Assembly (NCBI GenBank): GCA_012932295.1
Contig: JAAONU010000019.1
Span: 29,551,913-29,615,912 of the forward strand
Source: Cyclina sinensis
Taxonomy: Eukaryota; Mollusca; Bivalvia; Venerida; Veneridae
DNA: 64,000 bases
Reading direction: 5' to 3'
Positions 23,301-33,865 of this stretch are shown here, one piece after another. Numbering within the stretch: the first letter of the stretch is position 1; each line of letters begins with the position of its first letter. A program made the position numbers and the translations under genes. Under the pieces are notes generated by a model, which made no database searches, was not told where the DNA came from, and saw only the letters and a program-made list of their open reading frames with translations.

Positions 23301-24536
23301 CTGCAAATTGAAGTGGAATAATGAAGGGTATTCTGGCTTTATGAATGATAAATGGTGACAGCTCATACGTATTTTTTTATTTAAACATTTTGCAAAAAGC
23401 TAATGTGCAAAGAACTGCATGTAGGTTAAGAAAAACGAAACAGAAATATTCCGTTTTGCAAATGTCACCACAAAAGCATGATTGCATACTTCAGGCAATG
23501 TTTTAAGTATTCTATGAGACACTAGGGAACTTGAACATCAACAAAAAATAATATTTGGATCTGAAAAGTATTAGTTTTAACATTAAAAACAAATGGTAAC
23601 GACCATGAAATTTCCGTTACCATGCGGTAACGGAAATTTTATATAATTTCCTCATGTTTATTTACGATCTTCATCAATACCTGGATTAGGACATATTTTC
23701 AATTACTACGACAATCTTTGTACCTAAGTATGGTGAGGAGCAGATATTAATTCTGTGCTATTAAAGTAGCAAAAGTGTAACTTAAAGAAATCATATAAAC
23801 TTACCAAAATGCAAGAAGTAATATTCCCGCTGAAAATCTTTCCTGGAACTAAGAAGTGTTTAAATCAGAAGCCTCATGGCAATGTCGTCATAAATGACGT
23901 CATCACATGACTGGTTTCTTGTTTATTTTAGACTGTATACCACAAGCAGAAATTGGTCACGGAAATTTTAGTAACAGAAATTTCATTCTACATTTCAAAG
24001 AAGCGTATTTTCTTTAAAAAAAGCTGCTTTTTGAAATTTTAAAAGATCAAAAAAACATCTTGTCGTCCATGTTCATTTTTAGTTTTCATGCAGGTTTACA
24101 TCTTTCAACAATAATGCTCAAACCGCAGTAACGGATATTTTATTGATTTACTTTTTATTGTCGGTGTGTTTGTTTTACTTAGTATAACTTCAACACTGGC
24201 TATGCATCATCAGTCTACGCATTGGAGATGTAAACTAACATGTCAGAGCGCAGAATGCATTTGTTGATTAAAGAAGACAAACATAGCGCCTACCCATATG
24301 GCCTAGTACTATGCACGGTAACGGAAATTTAAGAAAACCCATTCAACTAGGCGACAGGGATACAAAGTAGCAACATAAAAAATAGCAGTTATTTAGCTTC
24401 TGTTTCTATTTGTTAGAGCACTCACCAGGCATTTAACGTTCTAAAAGGATCGAAAAATTGTCAGTACCATTCTCCTGGTTTTCAAAAAGGTAAGACGAAC
24501 TTAGTGCATTCAGGTCGGCGACAGTAACGGAAATTT
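20330..24536. mobile_element. Candidate autonomous DNA transposon defined by scattered GTAACGGAAATTT sites around a transposase-like gene
   Basis: The 13-mer GTAACGGAAATTT occurs plus-strand at 20330, 20475, 20492, 23627, 24318 and 24524. It occurs minus-strand at 23239, 23260 and 23608. One-mismatch forms lie at 23956, 23971 and 24128. None lies inside the coding region 20717-23209; all flank it. Clustered short repeats in both orientations beside a transposase are typical of subterminal binding sites. I could not find matching terminal repeats or a target duplication, so the span given is only the outermost perfect sites. Confidence 0.6.
20717..23209 (-). CDS. Uncharacterised DDE-transposase-like protein with coiled coil, Cys clusters and Tudor/SH3-like tail, 830 aa
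   Basis: Intact single-exon frame. I start at ATG 23209 (MGKSRAEIQ). An upstream in-frame ATG would translate two GTAACGGAAATTT repeats, and a good 3' splice site (TTTCTTTTTCTTCCAG) lies between. Layout: basic residues 1-75; coiled coil about 115-165; Cys/His cluster C334, C336, C345, C352, C354, H357; RNase H-like core with 'MQLDFAENY' (D473), 'FWSDSPSSQYRNK' (D557) and 'YFESGHGKGPCDGLGG' (E589 or D598 as third acid); Cys cluster C686, C688, C691, C697; C-terminal SH3/Tudor-like barrel about 740-800 (GNFVAAVYDEKWYLGKI ... FQWPRRKDVIW). The same core is widespread in invertebrate 'uncharacterised' proteins, which I take to be transposases. I cannot place it in a named superfamily. No frameshift or stop is present. 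Confidence 0.8.
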   Translation of the reverse strand: MGKSRAEIQCAYRERLKEINKEEYLRRERERKNRSYVPSAQLSENDRNRRNRNNKENLRRFYERKKELRTRTQREQDTSGYESAEVQPGPSNERGRLPVKFNFPSASGKRKGALKRWKRDISEAQSRIRILEQERKRLLTKVKSTQRSYQRLKAKIDEAERDKTEHELTPRKRTEHLMDEANLNVHQKEKIRPTLLACNALVDEISETRKSTRKGQKKAIHRVISGRILKKYKCIKAVSARTGLCRHGMGKTKSKEHQVKPVRRSNMVDKFRESIEIFLKREDNSRTLPGKNDAKSVSKGQKVQSHVLVDYLDNLYKKFLSENPDVKLSRATFCRCRPKYILKACFTSRLSCLCTKHQNAALTMKALRKAGIEVQSNPEKAINEKLNIEKLQSELGDNISISQWTRVEIEEKGKKKHVTRIVESSMEQSKFIEHVENQMTDFEKHVSRMKKQYEQIRHLKQHLPAHHMIMQLDFAENYACCSLEEVQSAYFNQTSVTLHPIVVYYNAENAELTHKSYIIVSDEMAHKASTVLAFIDDIIPELKKIDPLLNTIHFWSDSPSSQYRNKYIFNLIANHHEMYGIHAVWNYFESGHGKGPCDGLGGSCKRLADEAIRCGKYVIQDAKSFFEWAQTSNMKNVCFRFVSASKCSERDQLVSKLPIKAVSGTMKLHAVTGLGNHKVLIRDVSCYCNTCLEGKPCDTWTLATTQKKEIQSQESCNRPCDADDSNDCNETEVEEPRNDDYEIGNFVAAVYDEKWYLGKIVDEDETEFQIDFLESKKSLFQWPRRKDVIWLSKSNVLCKVGTPVATGKSKKMYKLQTDTIDKVQKLFKGD

Positions 24537-24540
24537 AAAA
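23230..24540 (-). promoter_or_regulatory. Probable 5' region and 5' UTR intron of the transposase-like gene, bearing 13-mer sites
   Basis: Upstream of the ATG at 23209 (minus strand) lies TTTCTTTTTCTTCCAG|GCAGC, a strong acceptor, so transcription probably starts further right. The stretch is non-coding and carries most copies of GTAACGGAAATTT or its complement, including a back-to-back inverted pair at 23608-23620 and 23627-23639. Sites in a promoter could let the transposase repress its own gene; this is inference. Confidence 0.4.
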
Positions 24541-25291
24541 TCAAGGATTTAAATGTAAAGATATTTTGATATAATCGCTAAATACTTTTTTGTTTTTACC
24601 TTGAAAGCAAAAGTTGTACGTGATCAAACAAATGAGCTGCAAAACAATATCATTCTCTATGTTTGTAGTCAGCCATAGAGCTCAAAGTCTCGTGGACTTA
24701 CTTACTGAGAATCAGTGATTAATCTCTCCCCAGTTTCTTTGAAGTAGTGTCCAGACATCTAAAACTTTGTTTCTGGCTTAACACAAGTTCATACATGTAA
24801 ACTCAGCATTGTGCGTTAAGGGGATATCTTGTATTTTTGAATTTTGATTGATTATTTTAAATTTGTGTTCACATGGACTGCCTGAAAAATGGTCATGTAC
24901 ATTATAAAATTGTCAAGACATAATTGCAACTAACAGCATATAAAAAAGTCATTATAAAGATTTGTGAATAAATGGTAGCATATCAAGATGATGATAATAA
25001 GTATCAAACTGAATAATTTGCTAATCTGCTGACTTTATTGTACTGTGTCTTTCCTTGTCAGTAAAAGGAATGAAGAATAAAAGGACATGCAACTTAATTT
25101 ATTAAAGTCCACCAGGGGGCGCTCTCTAGATTGTTGAGCCCATTAAGTTTCTCTACAGATAGACGTAGTCTAGACAAATGTGTTTTAATGGTTGAATATC
25201 TTTTTTTTTCAGGTTGATACCATGCTGTCAAAAAAGAAGGCTGTGTAATGTCAGTGAAATTATAAAACAGTTCAGCTTTGAAATAGGAACA

Positions 25292-28200
25292 ATGATTGAG
25301 TTAAGTCTGGAAGCTGACAAAATATTCCTGTCACTTCTGGTCCTTGCCCTAACCATTATATACCTGTGGAAAAAACGAGTAAAAGATTTCCCTGCTGGAC
25401 CAATTGGTTATCCATTAATCGGGAACAACAAACTGCTACAGAGTATTCCACATATTCGTTTAACAAGGCTGAAGGAAAAATATGGTAGTATCTACAGTAT
25501 TCAGCTTGGAAAACAGAAGGCAGTGGTTGTATGTTCATTAGAAGGGATCGAGGAAGGGCTTGTGAAGAAATCACCAGTATTTGGCGGAAGACCCAAGGGA
25601 TTTTTGTCAAATGAATTTTTCAGCGGCGGAGTAGAGGGAGGTAAGGAATTGAGAAAATATTAACTGTGTCATTTTAGAAGACATATAAATTGAGCAATTG
25701 AATTGATTCCAGAAATGTTTGGAAAAAAAAAACAAATAAAAAAGAACCACCAGAACTGAAGATAACCTGTTGATAGTCAAGGCAATATAATTTATATTGA
25801 ATTACTTTGCTTCTTTTATACAAGAACAAAGTCGAGGCAGCTGAAACTGTAACAAACCATTTATATCATACATAAGATTTACTTTTTTGTTAAAGTTTTG
25901 TATTTATTTTTTTTATTTCAACATAGTAGTTTGTGCTATAATTAATAAATTACAAATATGAATTTATTCTAGGAGTCATATTTTCTGAGTTAAGTATGAA
26001 GTACAAGATCAAAAAAGACTTCGCTCTTCACAGTCTTGATAAACTCTGTTGCTCCGATGAAATAGAGGGCATTATCAGCAGAGAGGCAGAGAAACTGACA
26101 GCACAACTGTTGGATCAGAAAGGGCCATGCAATCTTTGGATGATGTTAGAGTCGACAATGCTTAGAATTATGCTGTACATTGTAAATGGGAAAATGTACC
26201 CTTCAAATGATGAGAATTTTCAAGAAATTTGGAGAACATTCAATATGCGAGCTGATGAAATGTTTAAAAGATGGCCAAACTCATGTGCTCCTGTATTAAA
26301 TAGTTTGAGACAACGAAACTCTTTGGAATTTTTAGAGAGGACAAAACTACAGTTTGAGTACCAGAGAGATATTGTTAACAGGTATGTAAGATTTCTCTTT
26401 TGAAGGGACAGTATAGGACAGTATATTCTCTGACAGGTAACTCTCAATCTGACTGAAGTACATGATCTAACTATGGTTAGATCTGAAGGCGACCCATTTA
26501 TTTTCTATCTTCTGGATTTCCAATATTGTTATTTATATCCCAGCCAATGAGACTGCATCTTATGACACATCTTTATTGTTTACATGTACATATTGTGTGT
26601 TCATGTTGAGTGTGTAAACTTCTAAAGTATGTTTAAATTATCTTGAGTTCAAATGGTTCAAATCATGTGTTCAAATGGTTAAAAAAAGAAACTGATTCAC
26701 CTTCAAAAACTTGAAAGCTAGGCACTGATTGGCTAATAAGGTCATAAGAAGGTGACCTTGTTTTGGTGACGTTCAGATCCTAATAGCAGAGTGTTATTTA
26801 GGAGCTGATTTTAATCAGATTGGGTTACTCTTTTCATTGTAATGGTTTTGAAATCTTATATAGAGCTTTTCGACGAGAAATTTTACACAGTTTTATAGAA
26901 CTTCTTTGTATGCAAGAACTGTCTGTGGTTAAACTTAGTATAATGAAGGAGCAAATTGAAGCTCTATTGTTAACCATTTTAATTTTTTAATGATGATTCA
27001 TTTCTAGGTTGTTTGTTTGACCCTCCTTCTTTTATATCATTTTATGGTCTTCCAAAACGAGGTTCCATGAATGAACATGAAAAAGAGCCACCTTTAGGAT
27101 GCCTCCAGTACATGTATCTTGCACTATCCTAGAAACCTACATATAGAGTGAACAAAACTGTGTGATTGTTAATAATATGGGCAGCCACTATTAACAATAA
27201 ATGACCTCATACAGATGGTATACTCATAACTGAGATTACTTTGGAAACATGGAGATTACTGTAAATGAAGTTATCCCAAACAGAAGTGTCTCTTATCAAC
27301 AGGTGGTTTTAGAGTGTTTGAAAGGTAGAAATTTTAGATTACTAGTAAGTAAACTCCATGGAGGCAAATATTTTCATTTCATCACCTTGCTACATTTATA
27401 ATCTGTTTCATTTAAAGTCCAAATGTGACAAGTAGATTAGGTGATGTTGTTTTAAACGCAAAATATGTTACTCTATTTACAGGCACAAGGACTGTTTTAA
27501 CCCAGATATTGTCAGTGATATTGTTGACCATGGACTGGTAGGTATACTTAAATAGTGTTTACACTAGTATGTTTAAACTTCAAATTTTTTATTAAAAACT
27601 GTACAGGCTTTCTCAGTTGTTCTAGAGACACCACATCTAGATGTATAAATCCATCAAAAGAAAAGTTGTTCTAGAGACACCACAACTAGATGTAATCCAT
27701 CAAGAGTATTACTAATACCCATTTACAGCTGAGTGAACTGAGGCATGTTGTGTGTCTTTGCACAAGGACACACCTCTTGCTCTAGCTAGGTTTCAAACCA
27801 AGGACCTTCTGAAGTTCAGAAGCAAAGGCTAACACCTTTATCACATAGTATTGCTGTTTACTTACTGTTAAGTTCTAAAACCAGTTAAGTTTCATATTAT
27901 ACATATATAGATAACCCCTTTTGCTCAGAATTTTTATGTTAGAAATAAAAGCAGTCTGTAGTATTTGGTTTTAGCAAACTGTGGATTTATTTTTCTGTAT
28001 GTCTGTATGAGGCAGGTAATATCCTAAAAGCAGGGTTTAAGCCAGCAAGGAAAAATAAGAAGAATGACTTCTCCTCCAGGGGAAAATAGGGAGAAGTTTC
28101 AAAACACTGTGAATTGAGGTTGTGAGTCAAAACCTTAGAAATTAGAGAAATTCATGCTGTAATCAGTTCCAAATAGTTGCTGGTATCATGTTTAATATCC

Positions 28201-31200
28201 TACACAGCTGATCAGGGAAGCTTAACGGTAAGGGTTAAGTGTCTAACTTCTGACTCAGATGAAATGCACTGAACCTGAGAATATAAGTTAATTGTGATTT
28301 CTGTACACATTACTCTTTCCATCAGTTGTTGACAGAAATGAGAAGTAGTCTTCAAGAGTAGAGATCTGTAAGTTGGAAGAACTTCCATCTTCAATCTTTG
28401 TAAAAGTGACAATTTTCTATTCATCCCTTCCCCAACCCTTCTATGCTCTCACAAATTAGGAGAATGCATTTCCCTACCTTTACAACAGGTACAGACTACA
28501 GAGCCATGTCATGCAACATGACATTGCCTGAAAAATTGAGAGCATTCCATTTCTTTCTAAATTATATGAAAGTGAATAATTCTGAGTAAATTATTATCAG
28601 ATATTAAGGTGTCAGAAAAATATCAAACATTGTCAGATACACATGTCCAACCCATTATGTTACTCTCCATTCAATGGCCGTACATGAAGTGTTAACAGAA
28701 AAAGTATGGTGGTTGGATGAATATCCAAGTACAGCAGGTGAACTGAATGCATGAAATTTATATACAAATTATATATGAACTATAGAGAATTGTTTGTGTA
28801 CAATTTCTGTGTAGATAGTGGCAGTCAAGCTAATTTGCTCTGTACATTATGTGACATGTGTTTATAGGTAATGCTGGAGCGGTATGATGACATGGGTCAG
28901 CTTGATCAGGACGAGCTTGACTCATTGTTTGTTGAGCTTTGTGGCTCTGGCTACAGACATATGACTGCAACATTACTATGGCTTATACTTTATATCTCAG
29001 AATTTCCTGAAGTTCAGAATAAGGTATGTTTATTATGTTTTGTTGTAAATATTCATTAAAATTGCAGTCATATTTTAAGAAAAAGTATAATGAAAAAGAC
29101 AAAATGGAGTCAATGCCAGTTTAGCTGTGGAAGGCTGTTCCCCACTAACAGTCTGCAAAATAAGAAGATTAATGGATCTGAAAGATCATCAAAGCATATA
29201 GTCGTTCTCAAGTTATCACAGTCATTAGATTTACTAAACTCACCTTAATAACTGAAAGTTTATGTCTGAAAACTACAGTTGCAAATCATTATGCATGATG
29301 TCCATCTATCTTGATTCCTGTAGATCATTGCTTTAAATATATGAGAAGGAAAAATCTTCTATTTTGATGTCATGTAAATAGATATGTACATCATATAAGA
29401 GGTTCGAATATTGAAAAGTATCAGACAATTTGAACTCTGAGATAGAGATAACTAAAAGAAAAGAAGACAAGAAGCTACAGAAATTAATCTTTACAAAATG
29501 AAAATATGTAGGTACTTAATTTTTTCATTGACAGTATTGTAAGGTAATGTAATACAGAATTTGAACATTAAAAAAATAGAAAACTTGATAAATGTCTCTC
29601 TCTTTGTGATTTATTGGTGAAGCCATCCTAATAATAAGAAAATTAGCACTGGTTAAACATATTGTAAAAGGGGAAGGGTGTACTGTGCTGTACAGCTTGT
29701 CCGTCTGGCTGTCGGGTTTTGTTTATCAGGGGCTACTGGAGGTATCAACTTGAAATTTCATAGATGGATAGATCTCATTGAGGAGAAGTGCAATGCCCAA
29801 GAACCATAATTCATTTTTCCATAATTTTGGAATTATTGGCCATTGAAAGTTTTCATACTTAATTATTGTCTGGGGCATAACTCGAAAAAAGTATTGGAGA
29901 TATAAACATGAAACTTAATAGATAAATAGATCTCATTTAGGAGAAGTGCATTGCCCAGGAACCATAACTGACTTATGGATAATTTTGGAGTTATTGCCCT
30001 TGCCAATTGTATTTTACCATTATTTTTTAAATAAGGACATTGGTACTCAGGTGAGCTATATAGGATCATCATGGCTCTCTTGATTGTAGATATTGAGTAT
30101 TGTGATTTCTACAGGTTTTTGAAGAGCTTGTCTCTGTGGTTGGTAAAGAGAGACTACCACAGTTGTCTGACCAGCCTTACCTCCCTTATACATGTGCCGT
30201 ATTGCTGGAAACTCAACGATTGGCTACTGTGATGCCTTTCATGTATCCACATTCCACAACTGAAAATACATCTTTCATGGGTAAGAAAAGATAGTTTGGT
30301 TTAGCTGAGATTTGTCAATGTTATTTTTGCAAATGTGTTGTCATTCCCTTGAAATAAACTTAAAAAGTAGATTTTTATGCTCCCACAAAGTGGGGAGCAT
30401 ATAGCGTTGCACTTGTCCGTCCGTCCGTCCGTACTTCTGTCCGTACGTCCCAAAATCTTGTGAACGCAACTCCTCTTAAACCGGATGGCAGATTTTGCTT
30501 AAACTTCCAGGGATGAACAACCTTAATGTGTAGATGGTAGTAAAGGAAGGAATTTTTGCTGCGACCAAATTTAACAGAAATATGGCCCTTTGTTGATTTT
30601 TTCAGTATATACCATATAGAAATTTTGTGAACGCAACTCCTCTTAAACCGGATGGCAGATTTTGCTTTAACTTCCAGGGATGAACAACCTTAATGTGTAG
30701 ATGGAAGTAAAGGAAGGAATTTTTGCTGTGACCATATTTAACAGAATTATGGCCCTTTGTTGATTTTTTCACTATATACCATATAAATAATTAAACATAT
30801 AAATTTTACATTTGTAATTTAATTTAACATGTACATAAGGTTACCTGTAGATCATTTTAGGTATATGTACAGAAAAAATCTTACATACAGGATATACATG
30901 CTCTTGTTTATGAGCCCTTATGCATAGTGGGGGCATCCGTGTCCTATGGACACAGTTCTAGTTTAAAATATTTTTTTGTTAATTACCTGTCAGGTCTGAA
31001 GTGTTTTTTTGACTGACTAATTCTCACTTTCAAGATGAATTGTCGCACATTGTCTGTTTGTTTGGTGTTTGGAAAAAACATTTGGACAAAATCTGTAAAA
31101 AAAAAAAAAAAAAAAAAGAGAAAGAAACAGAAATATTGTCCAAAAAACTTTAACATTGCCCATAACTTCCTTATTAGTAAGTGGATTTACTTCATACTTG

Positions 31201-33865
31201 GACACAACACCCCTTTGGACAAGACCTTTCCACTGACCTTTCATTATTTGACCTTGACCCCTGAATATCCAATTGTCCAAAAACTAATATTTGGCCACAA
31301 CTTCCAAATTAGTAAGTGAATTTACTTCATACTTAAACACAACACCCCTTAGGACAATACCTTTCCATTGACCTATATCTGTTTGACCTTGACCCCTGAA
31401 TTACCTTCACCTTGAAGATCCAATTGTCCAAAAACTTAAAAATTGCCCATAACTTCATTATTATACCACCACCCCAAAATGTGGGGGGGCTATAATGGAT
31501 TCCCTTTGTCGCGTCCGTCCGTCGGTTGGTCGATCTGTCCGTCGGTCGGTCGGTCGGTCCGTCCGTCCGTCTCCATTATCGTGTCCACTCTATAAATCCT
31601 ATACCAACTGAAGGATTTTTTTCAAACTTGGCTGAAATGTTCACCTCAACAAGGGGATGTGCAGAACCCATGTTGCCGCTGTCAGCTCAAGGTAAAGGTC
31701 ACAATTGAAGGTCAAATATCAAACAGTCAAATATTAGACATTATGTCGTGTCCGCTCTGTAAGTCCTACACTAATTGAAAGATTTTCTTTAATCTTGGCT
31801 CAAATGTTCACCTCAACAAGGGGATGTGCAGAACCCATGTTACCCTTTTGCCAGCTTAAGGTCAAGGTCACACTTGAAGGTCAAAAATTGACTTGGAAAA
31901 TATTCTTAAATTTTAACATGTATTTGAATATTTCTGAAACTAGAAAACGTATTTGCTTGAAACTTAAAATATATATGAAGTGTCACAATTAGGATATGCA
32001 GGTCAAGTTTCATAACTCTGTATTGCATTTTAAAAAGTTATGCCCCTTTTTAAGTCTTCAAATTTACATACAATCAAATATTAGACAATATGTCGTGTCC
32101 GCTCTATAAATCCTATACTAATGGAAGAATTTTCTTCAAACTTTACTCAAATGTTCAACTCAACAAGGTTATGTGCAGAACCCATGTTACCTTTGTGCCA
32201 GCTTAAGGTCAAGGTCACACTTGAAGGTCAAAATTGACTTAGAAAATGTTCTTAAATTTTAACATGTACTTAAATATTTCTGAAACTAGCACAGGTATTT
32301 GCTTGAAACTTAAAAGATATATGAGGTATCACAAGTAAAATATGCAGGTCAAGTTTCATAACTCTGTATTGCATTTTAAAAAGTTATGCCCCTTTTTAAG
32401 TCTTTTAATTTACTTACTATCAATACTATACAATATGTTGTGACCGCTCTATAAATTCTATACTAATGGAAGGATTTTCTTCAAACTTGACTCAAATGTT
32501 CACCCCAACTGGGCAATGTGCAGAACCCATCTTACCCTTGTGCCAGCTTAAGGTCAAGGCCACACTTGCAGGTCAAAAATTGACTTAGAAAATGTTCTGA
32601 AATTTAACATGTACTTGAATATTTCTAAAACTAGAACAGATAATCATTTGAAACTTCAAATATATACGAAGTGTCGCAAGTAAGATATGCAGGTCAAGTT
32701 TCATAACTAAAAAAAGTGGGGGGGGATAACTTTGTATTGTATTTTGACAGAGTTCAGTCCATTTTTATGTCTTTAAATTTATTTACTATAATATTTCTTA
32801 AACCAGAACAGATATTTACTTGAAACTTAAAATTTATATGAATGGTTACAATCAAGCTCAGATGACGAAAATTCTACAATTCCATTGAATTATGACACAA
32901 GTTATGCCCCTTTTAGGCTTAGAAAATGTTCTGATATAACCATTAATACTTAAATGTTTCTGAAACTAGAACAGATATTCACGAAAATGAAAGGTTATTT
33001 GTAACTGTTTCGAACATGATTTGACAATATATATTTATACTATTACCTGTACAATTTGTTTGTTTTTTTCACCAGAGATAATTTCTTTTTATGTATATGT
33101 AGTTGTGCCACTAAAGTTATTCCCTTAACCACCTTTCCATGTCGTCTTCTGTCAAGGACATTGGTGGGGGTATGAATCGCATTCAGCGATAGTTCTAGTT
33201 AGTAAGTGGATTTACTTCATACTTGGACACAACCCCCTTTGGATAAGACCTTCCCACTGACCTATATTTATTTGACCTTGACCCCTGAATGACTGGTTCT
33301 CACCTCAAAGGTTAAAGCACCACTTTCGGGGGCATTGTCATCTAACAGTGACAGTTCTTGTTTTCTAATAGCATTATTGCCTTTTAGGGCAATCTTTACA
33401 GTCATTTTCGTTGTAAATTATTTTTTTGTCATGTTTCGTTTTATGTCTTTAGGATACCAGATACCAAAAGATACTGTCATGTTATTTAACCTCTGGAGTT
33501 TACATCATGACCCAAAACACTGGAAACATCCAATGAAGTTTGATCCTGAGAGGTTTCTGAAAGACGGCACACTACATATCCCTGATTTCTACCTACCGTT
33601 TGGTGATGGACTGCGGTCGTGCCCAGGGGAAAGCCTTGTAGATATTACCCTATTCATCTTCACAACACTTTTTCTTTACCAATTATATTTCAAGTTACCA
33701 GTGAAGGCAGATTTAGAAGGGGTTTTTGAGGGGTTTGTTTTGAGCCCAAAGTCTTTCAAAGTGTTAACATATCCTAGAGATACTGTAACCATGGAGGACA
33801 TAGAAGGGCCCTCTGATACAGTTGTTTCTTTCCTGAATGGACCAGAAATACAAACATTTCCTTGA
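25292..33865 (+). CDS. Cytochrome P450, CYP2-clan-like, 6 coding exons, 515 aa, with divergent C- and I-helix motifs
   Basis: Coding exons: 25292-25640, 25973-26381, 27483-27537, 28868-29023, 30115-30280 and 33453-33865. All introns are GT-AG and sum to 1548 nt with TGA. N-terminal membrane anchor about 10-27, then a basic patch and the hinge 'DFPAGPIGYPLIGN'. The K-helix ExxR is E355-T-Q-R358, the PERF motif is 'FDPERF' (408-413), and the heme loop is F428-GDGLRSC435-PG with C435 as thiolate ligand. Two hallmarks differ. The C-helix WxxxR is Y127..K131. The I-helix (A/G)Gx(D/E)T(T/S) is S298-G-Y-R-H-M303, without the acid-alcohol pair. Full length and intact splice sites argue for a working gene. 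A pyrimidine-rich acceptor at 25201-25212 suggests a 5' UTR intron. It should sit in the ER membrane; its substrate is unknown. Confidence 0.93.
26500..26850. repeat. Dispersed repeat copy 1, in P450 intron 2
   Basis: It shares a roughly 330-bp diverged match in direct orientation with 34186-34530. Landmarks in common are 'GGATTTCCA.TATTGTTATTT', 'TCCCAGCCA.TGAGA', 'GAAAGCTAGGCACTGATTGG' and 'TAGGAGCTGATTTTAATCAG'. It is non-coding. Confidence 0.75.
27613..27710. repeat. Short tandem duplication, about 50 bp unit, two copies, in P450 intron 3
   Basis: GTTGTTCTAGAGACACCAC..CTAGATGTA..ATCCATCAA occurs twice in a row, with small differences (about 27616 and 27666). Confidence 0.7.
27715..27850 (-). 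mobile_element. tRNA-derived SINE fragment in P450 intron 3
   Basis: Read on the minus strand it has a B-box-like GGTTTGAAACC. Downstream are CTTGTGCAAAGACACACAAC and GCCTCAGTTCACTCAGCTG, then TAAATGGG. That is the conserved central block of a widespread metazoan SINE type ('ttgggcaagacact..cccagctgtaaatggg'). The head is partial. Confidence 0.65.
28026..28120 (+). repeat. Short dispersed repeat related to 61680-61790
   Basis: 'GCAGGGTTTAAGCCAGCAAGG ... GACTTCTCC ... GGGAGAAGT' resembles the inverse orientation stretch near 61680-61790 ('ACTTCTCCC ... CGAAAGCCCTGC'). Similarity is partial. Confidence 0.35.
29655..30088 (+). repeat. Dispersed element with two monomers and CAGGTGAGC..CATCATGGCTCTCTTG end, in P450 intron 4
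   Basis: Two copies of a roughly 185-bp unit ('TATCAACTTGAAATTTCATAG ... CCCAAGAACCATAA') are followed by ACTCAGGTGAGCTATATAGG and ATCATCATGGCTCTCTTG. That terminus is shared with 36520-36558 and 43183-43215, and the complement is at 50900-50940. It is non-coding. Confidence 0.65.
30376..30962 (+). repeat. Dispersed GTCCGTCC element, two monomers, in P450 intron 5
   Basis: The head ATGCTCCCACAAAGTGGGGAGCAT forms a hairpin and is followed by GTCCGTCCGTCCGT. Two copies of 'TTGTGAACGCAACTCCTCTT' lie about 165 bp apart (30453 and 30618). The end GTGGGGGCATCCGTGTCC..GTTCTAGTT matches the end of the element at 49502-49535 in part. Confidence 0.7.
31096..31117. repeat. Poly(A) run
   Basis: An uninterrupted run of about 21 A residues in P450 intron 5, just upstream of the 132-bp monomer series. 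No retroposed gene body is visible next to it. Confidence 0.7.
31140..33300 (+). repeat. About 132-bp tandem monomers interrupted by a nested element
   Basis: Units with 'CCATAACTTCC.TATTAGTAAGTGGATTTACTTC' and 'GACCTT..CCACTGACC' occur at about 31160 and 31295. A third is broken at about 31465, where a nested element begins. The broken unit resumes at about 33198 with 'AGTAAGTGGATTTACTTCATACTTGG'. The host repeat is therefore 31140-31465 plus 33198-33300. Confidence 0.7.
31466..33197 (+). mobile_element. Nested Helitron-derivative-like element with about 347-bp internal repeats
   Basis: It starts ATACCACCACCCCAAAATG followed by a G run, and has TCGGTCGG/GTCCGTCC simple sequence at 31510-31570. 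A unit opening 'GTCCGCTCTATAAATCCTA' recurs near 31578, 31747, 32094 and 32440 (periods about 169, 347 and 346). It ends GGGGGTATGAATCGCATTCAGCGATAGTTCTAG, followed by TT. Comparison with the interrupted host monomer shows no target duplication beyond one or two T bases. The unit is related to the array at 44423-45030. Confidence 0.65.

Noticed and set aside
25214..25291. Upstream extension of the P450 reading frame
   Set aside because: The extension starts at TTG, sits next to a splice acceptor, and would put a cysteine- and lysine-rich tail before the membrane anchor. The ATG at 25292 gives a normal microsomal P450 N-terminus.
31017..31319. Frames through the poly(A)/poly(T) tract
   Set aside because: Lysine or phenylalanine runs from a simple repeat, with no family motif.
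33335..33452. Upstream extension of P450 exon 6
   Set aside because: It is intronic. The acceptor at 33451-33452 keeps the frame with exon 5 and gives the usual 'GYQIPKDT' sequence.
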